A stretch of DNA of 64,000 nucleotides from Virgisporangium aurantiacum (GTDB taxonomy: Bacteria; Actinomycetota; Actinomycetes; Mycobacteriales; Micromonosporaceae): assembly GCF_016863635.1 (NCBI RefSeq), contig NZ_BOPG01000017.1, forward strand, positions 62,001 through 126,000. Reading direction: 5' to 3'. The notes beneath the pieces were generated by a model. It made no database searches. It was not told the origin of the DNA and saw only the letters and a program-made list of their open reading frames with translations. A program made the position numbers and the translations under genes. Positions within the stretch are counted from its first letter, which is position 1; each line of letters starts with the position of its first letter. Below, one piece after another: positions 29,875 through 37,227 of this stretch.

Positions 29875-29912
29875 GATCGTGGACCTCCCCGTGCACGGGG
29901 AGGTCCACGATC
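29875..29912. terminator. 38-bp perfect palindrome between convergent operons
   Basis: Bases 29875-29912 form an unbroken palindrome: GATCGTGGACCTCCCCGTG is followed directly by its reverse complement, centred on GTGCAC. It lies between the lacI gene and the convergent ABC exporter, whose stop codon it overlaps. As RNA either strand would fold into a very strong hairpin, consistent with a two-way terminator. Confidence 0.85.
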
Positions 29913-32900
29913 AGCCGGCCAGGTGGCCCCAGGCGCCCTGGAGGTCGTCCCAGGAGCCCTTCGCGGCCACCTTTCCGCCGATCAGCACCACCACCTGATC
30001 CGCCTGCACCAGCGCGGCCCGCTTCGACGTCGAGCCGACCACGGTGACCCCGCGCTCGCGCAGCGCCCGCCACAGCTCCAGCTCGGTCGTCACGTCCAGC
30101 GCGGACGAGACGTCGTCGGCGATCAGCAGCTCCGTGTGCGGGGCCAGCGCCCGGGCGAGCGCCAGCCGCTGCAACTGGCCGCCGCTCAGCCGGGTCCCCT
30201 TGTGGCCGATCACGAGGCCGAGCCCGCCGCCGGTGCCGGACAGGTCGTGGTCGAGCTGGGCCGTCGACACCGCGCCGTCCGGGTCGAGGTCGTACCCGAG
30301 CCGGATGTTGTCGGCGACCGTGCCGGACAGCACCCGCGGCAGCTGGGCCACGTAGCCGACCTGGTTGGGCCGCAGGAACACCTCGGGCTCGGTGACCGGC
30401 TCGTCGTTCCAGCGCAGCGCGCCGGTGTGGTGCACGATGCCGGCCATCGCCCGCAGCAGCGACGACTTGCCCGCGCCCACCGGACCGACCACCAGCACCA
30501 GGTTGCCGCGCTCGACGCTCAGGTCGATGTCGCGCACCCCGACCGTTCCGTCCTCGTGCACGGCGGTGAAGCCGGTGAGGTCGAGGCGCCGCAACGGGTT
30601 GCGCGGCGCGGTCGGCGGTGCCGGCGCGCTGCCGGTGGCCACGTCGACGCCGGGCACGCCCGCCGAGTACGCGGCCACGCCCGTCATCGCGACCGTGCGG
30701 TTCGTCCACACGCGCGCCGACGGCAGGTGCGCCACCAGCGACGCCGTGGTCCACGCGAACCAGTGCGCCGACCCCAGCGTCGACACCGCGACCAGCGCGG
30801 CCCCGGCACTCAGGTCGCCGCTCAGGTACATGTACCAGACGCCGATCGGCAGCAGGCCCGCCGCCAGCGCCGGCGTCGACCTGGCGAGCACCTGCAGCCG
30901 GATCTCCCGCCGCACGCGGGCGCTCCGGACCGTGTCGAGCCCGGCCAGGTGCCCCAGCACCGGATCGGTCGCACCGGACAGCTTCACCGTGCGCGCCGCC
31001 GACAGCGACGACACCAACGAGGTCGCGAACGCGGCCCGCGCCGTGACCGTGGCCTGCGCCGACTTCTCCAGCAACGGCGCGAACATCGTCGACGCCAGGC
31101 CCGACACCACCATCGTCCCGAGGAAGAACATCCCCGGCACGACGGAGCCGGACACCGCCGTCATCGCCGCCAGCACGAACATCGCGATGAACTGGTCGAC
31201 CAGGTTGTCGGCCAGCTCCACCACCCGTTCGGTGTCACCGCCCTGCGCCACCACCTCGGCCGGCGTGTGCGAACTCACCCGCCGCGCGCCGGTCTGCCCG
31301 TGCACCAACCGCAGGCTGATCCGCAGCATCTGCCGGACCCACCACTCCGGGAACCACCGGTTGGTGAACCACGGCACCGGCATCGCCAGCAGCAGCGCCG
31401 CGACGATGCCGACCGCAGGCCAGAACGGCTGACCGTCGACCAGGTCGGCCCACAGCAGCGGCAGCAGCACACCGTCGAGCCCGAGGAACGTCATCGTCAG
31501 GAAGAACACCACCGACAGCAGCCCGTACCGCGGATCGTTTGTCATCAACCGGAAGAGCTCACGCAACGCGCCGGCTTTCGGTGGTCGCGGCAGTTCCGGC
31601 GGCGCGGCTCTGCCGGTCGGATTCGAGATGACGGCGTGAGGTTCCCCTCCGTTCACCGTCGCCACTGTGCTGGTGGCGCCCGCCTCCGCGGGCGCGGGCG
31701 TCGGGGCCTCTGAGGCGCCGTCTTCCCTCGTCGCTCCGGTCGCTTCGCTCCCTGCGCTCCTTAGTTCAGACGACGCCGGCCCCGACGCCATGTGGCTGGT
31801 GGCGAGCAGCCGGGCGAACCGGTCGGACTCGTGCAGCGGGCCCGCCTCGACCACCTCGCCGTCGGCGAGCATCACGACCTCGTCGCAGCTGCGCACCGAC
31901 GACAACCGGTGGGCCACCACGATGCCGATGCGGCCCGTCAGCAACCGGGCCGTCGCCCGTTGGACGCGCCCCTCGGTGACCGGATCCATCCGCGCGGTCG
32001 CCTCGTCGAGGATCACCACGTGCGGGTCGCGCACGAGGATCCGCGCGAACGCCACCAGCTGCTCCTGCCCGGCCGACAGCACGTGACCGCCGTCGCCGAG
32101 CTTGGTGTTCAGCCCGTCGGGCAGGTCGCGGACCCATTCGCCGAGCCCGAGCTCGTCGAGCGCGCGCCCGGCCGGCCCGATGAGCGCGGGGTCGAACAGC
32201 GCGATGTTCTCGGCCAGCGTGCCGGCCAGGATCTCGGTGCGCTGCGGCACGATCGCGATCCACCGGCGCAGCCCGTCGAGGTCGAGGTCGAGCAGGTCGG
32301 TGCCGCCGAGGAACACGGTGCCGCGCGGCACGTCGACCGCGCGGGTGAGCACCTTCGCCAGCGTCGACTTGCCCGAGCCGGTGCGGCCGATGAGCGCATA
32401 GGAACGGCCCCGGGCGAACGTGAGGCTCACGTCGCGCAGGGCCGGTGGGCGGTCCGAATTGGTCGAGTACCGGAAGGTGAGGCCGCGTACGGAGAGGTCA
32501 CCGTCGACCGGCGCGCGCCCGCCCGCGGGTTCCTGTTTCGCCTCCCGCAGCAGTTGGACGCGGTTCCACGCCCCGAGCGCGTACTGCAACTCCGGCACCA
32601 TCCGGCTGACATGCTCGATCATCGACCCGAACGCCAGCACCAGCAGCCAGATGGCGGTGAGCCGCGCGGCGTCGATCCGCCCGGCGACCATGGCGACCAC
32701 CCCGCCCACCACCACCGCGGCGATACCGGCCCGCATCACCGCGGCCGCCGACGAGGTGACCCTGGCCGACAGCAGCCACACCCGGCGCCCCCGGGTGAGG
32801 ATCACCTGCGCCCGCCGCGAGAACAACCGCAGGACGTAGGGACGGGCGAGGCTGGTGCGCACGTCGTCCTGGCCGTGGATCGACTCCTCCATCACCGCCG

Positions 32901-33450
32901 CGAGGTCGGACCACGCCTCCTCCTCACCCATCCGGGCGGGCGTGATGCGGGCGGTGGGCTTGCGCAGCGCCACCCCCAGCACCGTGGTGACGAGGAGCAT
33001 CCCGAGCCCGGCCGGCCACCACACCACGAACGCGGTGACGACCGAGGCGAGCCCGGTGGCGGCGGCCTGCACGATGCGCACGCCCGGCCCGCGCAGGCTG
33101 CCGGCGACCTGGTTGACGTCGCCGTCCATCCGGTCGAGCAGCTCACCGACCGGCGTGCCCTCCAATGTGGGCAGATCCTGCCCGAACGCGACGCGGGCCA
33201 ACCGCCGACGCACGTCGGCCGCCCAGTCGGCCGTGAGGCCGGCGGTGATCAGACCCCGCGCCAGGTCGGTGCCCACCGCCACCACGAGCACGACCGCGAG
33301 CAGCACGAACAGCACCCGGGACCGGTCGAGCAGCACCGGACCGGCGAACGCCGCCGCGAGCGAGTCGCTGATGGCACCGAGCACGATGAGGACGCCCACC
33401 ACCGCCGTACGGCGAGGCGAGGTGACCCACAGGTCGCGTAACAGGCGCAT
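29911..33450 (-). CDS. Fused heterodimer-type ABC exporter (TMD-NBD-TMD-NBD)
   Basis: A 1179-residue polypeptide joining two half-exporters. TMD1 covers about residues 1-310 and NBD1 has Walker A IGRTGSGKST, signature LSAGQEQ and Walker B VVILDEATARMD. A Ser/Ala/Pro-rich linker near 590-640 leads to TMD2 and NBD2 with Walker A VGPVGAGKSS, signature LSGGQLQR and Walker B LLIADDVSSALD. NBD2 has Asp in place of the catalytic Glu and NBD1 has an altered signature, so one of the two ATP sites is probably degenerate, as in heterodimeric exporters. I start at the ATG 33450; a TTG 21 codons upstream is possible. Probably co-transcribed with the TetR gene 68 bases upstream. Confidence 0.9.
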   Translation of the reverse strand: MRLLRDLWVTSPRRTAVVGVLIVLGAISDSLAAAFAGPVLLDRSRVLFVLLAVVLVVAVGTDLARGLITAGLTADWAADVRRRLARVAFGQDLPTLEGTPVGELLDRMDGDVNQVAGSLRGPGVRIVQAAATGLASVVTAFVVWWPAGLGMLLVTTVLGVALRKPTARITPARMGEEEAWSDLAAVMEESIHGQDDVRTSLARPYVLRLFSRRAQVILTRGRRVWLLSARVTSSAAAVMRAGIAAVVVGGVVAMVAGRIDAARLTAIWLLVLAFGSMIEHVSRMVPELQYALGAWNRVQLLREAKQEPAGGRAPVDGDLSVRGLTFRYSTNSDRPPALRDVSLTFARGRSYALIGRTGSGKSTLAKVLTRAVDVPRGTVFLGGTDLLDLDLDGLRRWIAIVPQRTEILAGTLAENIALFDPALIGPAGRALDELGLGEWVRDLPDGLNTKLGDGGHVLSAGQEQLVAFARILVRDPHVVILDEATARMDPVTEGRVQRATARLLTGRIGIVVAHRLSSVRSCDEVVMLADGEVVEAGPLHESDRFARLLATSHMASGPASSELRSAGSEATGATREDGASEAPTPAPAEAGATSTVATVNGGEPHAVISNPTGRAAPPELPRPPKAGALRELFRLMTNDPRYGLLSVVFFLTMTFLGLDGVLLPLLWADLVDGQPFWPAVGIVAALLLAMPVPWFTNRWFPEWWVRQMLRISLRLVHGQTGARRVSSHTPAEVVAQGGDTERVVELADNLVDQFIAMFVLAAMTAVSGSVVPGMFFLGTMVVSGLASTMFAPLLEKSAQATVTARAAFATSLVSSLSAARTVKLSGATDPVLGHLAGLDTVRSARVRREIRLQVLARSTPALAAGLLPIGVWYMYLSGDLSAGAALVAVSTLGSAHWFAWTTASLVAHLPSARVWTNRTVAMTGVAAYSAGVPGVDVATGSAPAPPTAPRNPLRRLDLTGFTAVHEDGTVGVRDIDLSVERGNLVLVVGPVGAGKSSLLRAMAGIVHHTGALRWNDEPVTEPEVFLRPNQVGYVAQLPRVLSGTVADNIRLGYDLDPDGAVSTAQLDHDLSGTGGGLGLVIGHKGTRLSGGQLQRLALARALAPHTELLIADDVSSALDVTTELELWRALRERGVTVVGSTSKRAALVQADQVVVLIGGKVAAKGSWDDLQGAWGHLAG

Positions 33451-33518
33451 GGCAGAAGTACCCCGAGAAGTTGGCTGAGCCTCCAGGCTGTCCGGGTACC
33501 CGCCGCGTTTCAAACGAT

Positions 33519-34163
33519 TTACGGGCCGAGGACCACCGCGGTGAGCATCCGGGTGAGCCAGACCTCGTACGCGTCACCCGTCCACCCGCGGACGGCGGTG
33601 CACAGCCGGTACACCTCCGGCGCGGTGAGCACCCAGCACGCCTCGGCGGCCGCCACCGGATCGACACCCGCACCCAACCGGCCGGCGGACTCGACGTGCC
33701 GCACGAACGCCGTCACACCCACGAGCCGCTCCGCCTCGGTCTCCCCGATGATCGCGGCGGCCTCCGCCCCACCCGCCGAGAGGGCGGCCACGATCACTCC
33801 GACCCGCTCGGAGATCCGGCGCGCCAGCCGGGCGTAGCCGGCCACCGTCACCGCCGGATCGGTCGCGCCGAGCAGGTCCCGCACCTCCGGCCGGTCGGCC
33901 ATCGGCACCGGCTCGTCGTCACCCGCCAGAGTGACGTCGTACAACGTCTTCACCAGCTCGCGCTTGCCCCCGAACGCCTTGTAGACGGTCTCCTGCGACA
34001 CCGACGCCCGCTCGGCCACCGCCCGCACGGTCAGTCCCGCGTACCCGGAGAGCGCGAGTTCCGCGCGGCAGGCGTCGAGGATCGCCGCCCGCCGGGCACG
34101 CGCCCGCTCCCGACGCAACGAGCTGTCGTACACGCGACGCGGCTTCGCGGTTCCCGGTGGCAC
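33519..34163 (-). CDS. TetR-family regulator of the ABC exporter
   Basis: A 214-residue TetR protein with an HTH at about residues 45-70 (LTVRAVAERASVSQETVYKAFGGKRELV) and a helical ligand domain. It lies upstream of the fused exporter on the same strand and is divergent from a small membrane protein gene, with an inverted repeat between. This suggests a drug- or metabolite-responsive repressor of the exporter. The start is a GTG. Confidence 0.88.
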   Translation of the reverse strand: MPPGTAKPRRVYDSSLRRERARARRAAILDACRAELALSGYAGLTVRAVAERASVSQETVYKAFGGKRELVKTLYDVTLAGDDEPVPMADRPEVRDLLGATDPAVTVAGYARLARRISERVGVIVAALSAGGAEAAAIIGETEAERLVGVTAFVRHVESAGRLGAGVDPVAAAEACWVLTAPEVYRLCTAVRGWTGDAYEVWLTRMLTAVVLGP

Positions 34164-34179
34164 CCGCCCACGCTACAGT

Positions 34180-34210
34180 ATATTCGTTACTGATCTTCCG
34201 TATCGAATAT
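34180..34210. promoter_or_regulatory. Inverted repeat in TetR/membrane-protein promoter
   Basis: ATATTCG (34180-34186) and CGAATAT (34204-34210) flank a 17-base centre in the short AT-rich gap between the divergent TetR and membrane-protein genes. Position and symmetry fit a TetR operator. AT content is far above the surroundings, so promoter elements probably overlap it. Confidence 0.55.
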
Positions 34211-34219
34211 GGAGCCCCC

Positions 34220-34657
34220 GTGACCGCCTACCTCCTCACCCTCACCGTCCTGGCCGTCTACGTGGCCGGCGTGTCGCTGATGACCAGCCAGGTCACCTAC
34301 CCGCTCTACGCCGCGGTGCCGGCCGGCTCCTTCGTCGAGTACCACCGCCGCTACAACCGCCGCATCCCGCTGGTCATCATCGCGCCCGGCTTCGCCTACT
34401 TCCTGGCGTGCGCGACCCTGCCGCTGGTCGGCGCCGATCACCTCCCCCGGTGGGCGGCCGGCCTGGTCGCCCTCGGCGGCCTGACGGCGCTGATCGCCAC
34501 CGTCACCGCCGCCATCCCGTCGCACGTACGCCTGCAACGCGACGGGTTCCAGCCCGGCACCTACCGCACCCTGCGCCGCGCCGACCTGATCCGCACCGCC
34601 GCCTGCCTCCTGAGCGCGGCAGTGCTGGTCGCCTACCTACCGGAGATCGCCGGATGA
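34220..34657 (+). CDS. Small integral membrane protein, four helices
   Basis: A 145-residue protein with four predicted membrane helices (AYLLTLTVLAVYVAGVSLM, PLVIIAPGFAYFLACATLPL, WAAGLVALGGLTALIATV, IRTAACLLSAAVLVAYL) and an SFVEYHRRYNRRIP loop. It resembles DUF1772-like membrane proteins of unknown function, without certainty. GGAG five bases before the GTG at 34220 decides the start. It faces a TetR regulator and may be under its control. Confidence 0.75.
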   Translation: MTAYLLTLTVLAVYVAGVSLMTSQVTYPLYAAVPAGSFVEYHRRYNRRIPLVIIAPGFAYFLACATLPLVGADHLPRWAAGLVALGGLTALIATVTAAIPSHVRLQRDGFQPGTYRTLRRADLIRTAACLLSAAVLVAYLPEIAG

Positions 34658-35032
34658 GGCGAACCGGCGGCGGGCCGGGTGGTCGGCGCAGCCGCGTCGG
34701 GTCGCGGCGTTCGTGCGGTCCACGAACGTCCGTCCACATCGGACACACCGCTTCACGCGATGCCACCCGCCGGCCACGGCGACGACCGCGAGCGCCGCCG
34801 CGGCCGCGCCGACCGGATCGGTGACGGCGATGCGCCAGCGCCCGTCGAGCGGCTCGACGCGCAGCCGCGCGCCGGCCAGCAACCGGTTCAGCCGGCGGGC
34901 CGCGGCGCGTTCGTCCGGGAGTACCGCCACCACGTCGGCGAAAGCCGTTGCCAGCAAAGTTTCCGCGTCGCGCAGCGCGGGGTCAAGGATCCGGTACGGC
35001 GGCACCACCCCGCGCCACAGCCCATCAGTCAT
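34637..35032 (-). CDS. CGNR-like zinc-ribbon protein
   Basis: A 131-residue protein resembling the CGNR zinc-finger (ABATE) family: an N-terminal helical domain (TLLATAFADVVAVLPDERAAARRLNRLL) and a C-terminal zinc knuckle CVRCGRTFVDRTNAATRRGC. Where the family normally reads CGNR this protein has CADHPARRR, so the last ligands may be Cys and His. Such proteins are thought to be stress-related DNA-binding regulators. The start overlaps the L11-like gene by 8 bases, implying one transcript; its 3' end overlaps the convergent membrane-protein gene by 21. Confidence 0.75.
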   Translation of the reverse strand: MTDGLWRGVVPPYRILDPALRDAETLLATAFADVVAVLPDERAAARRLNRLLAGARLRVEPLDGRWRIAVTDPVGAAAAALAVVAVAGGWHRVKRCVRCGRTFVDRTNAATRRGCADHPARRRFASSGDLR

Positions 35033-35453
35033 CCTCGATCAGGACGCCCATCGACCGGGCGGTGCCGGCCACCTGCCGCATCGCCGCGTCGACGTCGTCG
35101 GTGTTCAGGTCGGGCAGCTTGCGCTCGGCCACCTCGCGCAACTGCGCCCGGGACATCTTCGCGACCACCTGCGAACCCGGCCGAGGCGAGCCCGACGACA
35201 GGCCGAGCACCCGGCGGATCAGGTAGGCGGTCGGCGGGGTCTTGTACCGCAGCGCGTACGAGCGGTCCTCGAACACGGTGACGACCACCGGCACGATCTC
35301 GCCGCGCTGACCGGCCGTCGCGGCGTCGTAGTCGAGTTTCACCTGACGCGTGTTGACGCCCGTCGGGCCGAGCATCTTTCCGAGGTCGACCATCGCGGCG
35401 TTGCCCGCGTCGAGTTCCAGCGTCAGCTCACGGGACTTCTTCGGAGGTGCCAT
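35025..35453 (-). CDS. Divergent ribosomal protein L11 (uL11) paralogue
   Basis: A 142-residue protein that aligns along its whole length with ribosomal protein L11: LTLELDAG, LGPTGVN, VPVVVTVFEDRSYALRYKTPP, MSRAQLREVAERKLPDLN and GTARSMGVLIED. It is not in a ribosomal operon (no L1, NusG or SecE nearby), so it is an extra copy. The N-terminal PSPPVGP segment of normal L11, the prolines of which contact thiopeptides, is replaced by MVDLGK with one residue fewer. The C-terminal rRNA-binding half is well kept. It may form alternative or thiopeptide-insensitive ribosomes, or have a regulatory role. ATG 35453 has GGAGG upstream on the minus strand. Confidence 0.88.
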   Translation of the reverse strand: MAPPKKSRELTLELDAGNAAMVDLGKMLGPTGVNTRQVKLDYDAATAGQRGEIVPVVVTVFEDRSYALRYKTPPTAYLIRRVLGLSSGSPRPGSQVVAKMSRAQLREVAERKLPDLNTDDVDAAMRQVAGTARSMGVLIEDD

Positions 35454-35476
35454 GCGGGCGACGCTAGGAACTCCAG

Positions 35477-36172
35477 CTACTGGAGGGTCAACCGCACGGC
35501 CGCCGCGGCCTCGACCACCATCGCGCCGAGGTCGCCGAGATCGGCCGTGCCGGCGAGGAACACGACCGCGACCGCGCCGGCGACGGAGTTGTCGCCGCGC
35601 ACGACCGGCGCCGCCACCGATTCCAGGCCCGGGATCACCTCGCCGCGCGAGGTCGCGTAGCCACGGGACCGGGCCAGCGCCACCTCCGGCCGCTCCCCCG
35701 CCCGCGGCCGCGCACCCGCCAGCAGCGCCAGCCCGGGCGCGCCCCGGTCGACGGGGTGCCGGCTGCCCGGCCGGTACGCCACGTGCGCCGGCCCGTGCGG
35801 CGGTTCGACGCTGGCGACCGTCACCGCGTCGTCGCCGTCGCGCACCGCGAGGAACGCGGTGACCCGCGCCCGCTCGGCGAGCCGGGTGAGTTCGGGCATC
35901 GCGGCGGCCTGTACCGGCCGGCGGACGCTCGCCGCTAGCACCGCCAGGCCGATCCCCGGTTCGTAGCGGCCGTCGGTGGTGCGCCGCACCAGCCGGTGGT
36001 CCTCCAGCGTGCGCACCAGCCGGTACGCGACCGATCGGTGCAGGTCGACACCGGCGGCGAGCACCGCCAGATCGACCGGACCGCCCGCGTCGGTGATCGC
36101 GGTGAGCAGCCGCAGCCCGCGGTCGAGCGTCTGCGAGTGCGGGGTCGCCTGCTCCTTGCGCGGTCGCGCCAC
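35477..36172 (-). CDS. IclR-family regulator
   Basis: A 231-residue IclR protein with an N-terminal winged helix (DRGLRLLTAITDAGGPVDLAVL, then LHRSVAYRLVRTLEDHRLV) and a C-terminal effector domain. It is divergent from the metallo-hydrolase/monooxygenase pair, which it probably controls, as IclR proteins commonly do for aromatic catabolism. The GTG at 36172 has a GGGGG ribosome site six bases upstream; a GTG at 36220 would add 16 residues but has no spaced ribosome site. An AT-rich stretch at 36229-36252 in the shared promoter is the best operator candidate. Confidence 0.87.
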   Translation of the reverse strand: MARPRKEQATPHSQTLDRGLRLLTAITDAGGPVDLAVLAAGVDLHRSVAYRLVRTLEDHRLVRRTTDGRYEPGIGLAVLAASVRRPVQAAAMPELTRLAERARVTAFLAVRDGDDAVTVASVEPPHGPAHVAYRPGSRHPVDRGAPGLALLAGARPRAGERPEVALARSRGYATSRGEVIPGLESVAAPVVRGDNSVAGAVAVVFLAGTADLGDLGAMVVEAAAAVRLTLQ

Positions 36173-36264
36173 GGTGCGCCCCCTTGTCGCACCGTGACGG
36201 CGCGCATATAGTCCGGTCACCTCTACGAGAAATACTTTTTCGAATATAGAAACGGGAGATCGCC

Positions 36265-37224
36265 GTGGTCAAGCCGTTCGCCTCGTCGGCCGATCTCGAC
36301 GAGAAGGCCGAGACCCTCGAGGTGATCGGCGACGGCGTCTACGCGCTCACCGCGGAGGGCGACCCGAACGTCGGCGCGGTCGAGGGCGAGGACTTCCTCG
36401 TCGCGTTCGAGGCCCGCGCCACGCCCGTGATGGCGACGCGCTGGCTCGACCGGTTGCGCGAGCACACCACGAAACCCGTGCGGTTCCTCGTGTTGAGTCA
36501 CTACCACGCGGTGCGCGTGCTGGGCGCGGCCGCGTTCGGTGCCGGCAACATCGTGACGCACGAGCAGGCGCGGAGACTCATCGCCGAGCGCGGCATGGAG
36601 GACTGGGCGTCGGAACGGGGACGGATGCCCCGCCTGTTCACCGGCGAGGAGTCGATTCCCGGGCTCACCTGGCCCACGGTCACGTTCTCCGACCGCCTCG
36701 CGATCGACCTCGGCGGCTCCCGCGGCGAACTGGTCCTGCAGTACTGCGGGCGCGGGCACACGGCCGGCGACATCGTCGCGTGGCTGCCCGGGCAGCGCAT
36801 CCTGTTCGCCGGCGACCTCGTCGAGGCGCAGGCCGCCCTGTACACCGGCGACGCGTTCCACGTCGACTGGTCATCGTCCACATTGGACCGGGTCGCGGCG
36901 CTCGGCGCGGAGACGCTCGTCGGCGGGCGCGGCGCCGTCGCGCGTGGGCGCGGGGCGGTGGACGCGGCGATCGCGCAGACCCGGTCGTTCCTCACCGTGA
37001 TGGTCGACCGCACCCGGGAGGTGCACGCGCGCGGCGGCACACCACGCGAGGCGTTCGCGTCGGTGCACGGCGCCCTCGCGCCGACGTTCGGCAAATGGCC
37101 GATCTTCGAACACTGCCTGCCGTTCAACGTGCAAAGGCTATGGGACGAGCTGAGCGGCGTGGACTGGCCTCGGATCTGGACGGCGGAGCGGGACCGTGAG
37201 GTCTGGGCCGCGATGCAGGGCTGA
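36265..37224 (+). CDS. Metallo-beta-lactamase-fold hydrolase with altered metal site
   Basis: A 319-residue MBL-fold protein. The usual HxHxDH reads H79-Y-H81-A-V-R (SHYHAVRVLG), so the second half of the motif is lost. H165 (RGHTAGD) and D184 (FAGDLV) remain, while the last His of the fold is not evident (GGRGAV). One metal could still bind through H79, H81 and H165. It starts with GTG and ends three bases before the flavin monooxygenase, so the two are one operon. The partner suggests work on a ring-hydroxylated or ring-opened product; substrate unknown. Confidence 0.8.
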   Translation: MVKPFASSADLDEKAETLEVIGDGVYALTAEGDPNVGAVEGEDFLVAFEARATPVMATRWLDRLREHTTKPVRFLVLSHYHAVRVLGAAAFGAGNIVTHEQARRLIAERGMEDWASERGRMPRLFTGEESIPGLTWPTVTFSDRLAIDLGGSRGELVLQYCGRGHTAGDIVAWLPGQRILFAGDLVEAQAALYTGDAFHVDWSSSTLDRVAALGAETLVGGRGAVARGRGAVDAAIAQTRSFLTVMVDRTREVHARGGTPREAFASVHGALAPTFGKWPIFEHCLPFNVQRLWDELSGVDWPRIWTAERDREVWAAMQG

Positions 37225-37227
37225 CCC

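Noticed and set aside
29875-29912. Phage or plasmid attachment site
   Set aside because: The palindrome has no integrase, tRNA or direct-repeat partner nearby; a bidirectional terminator between convergent operons explains it better.
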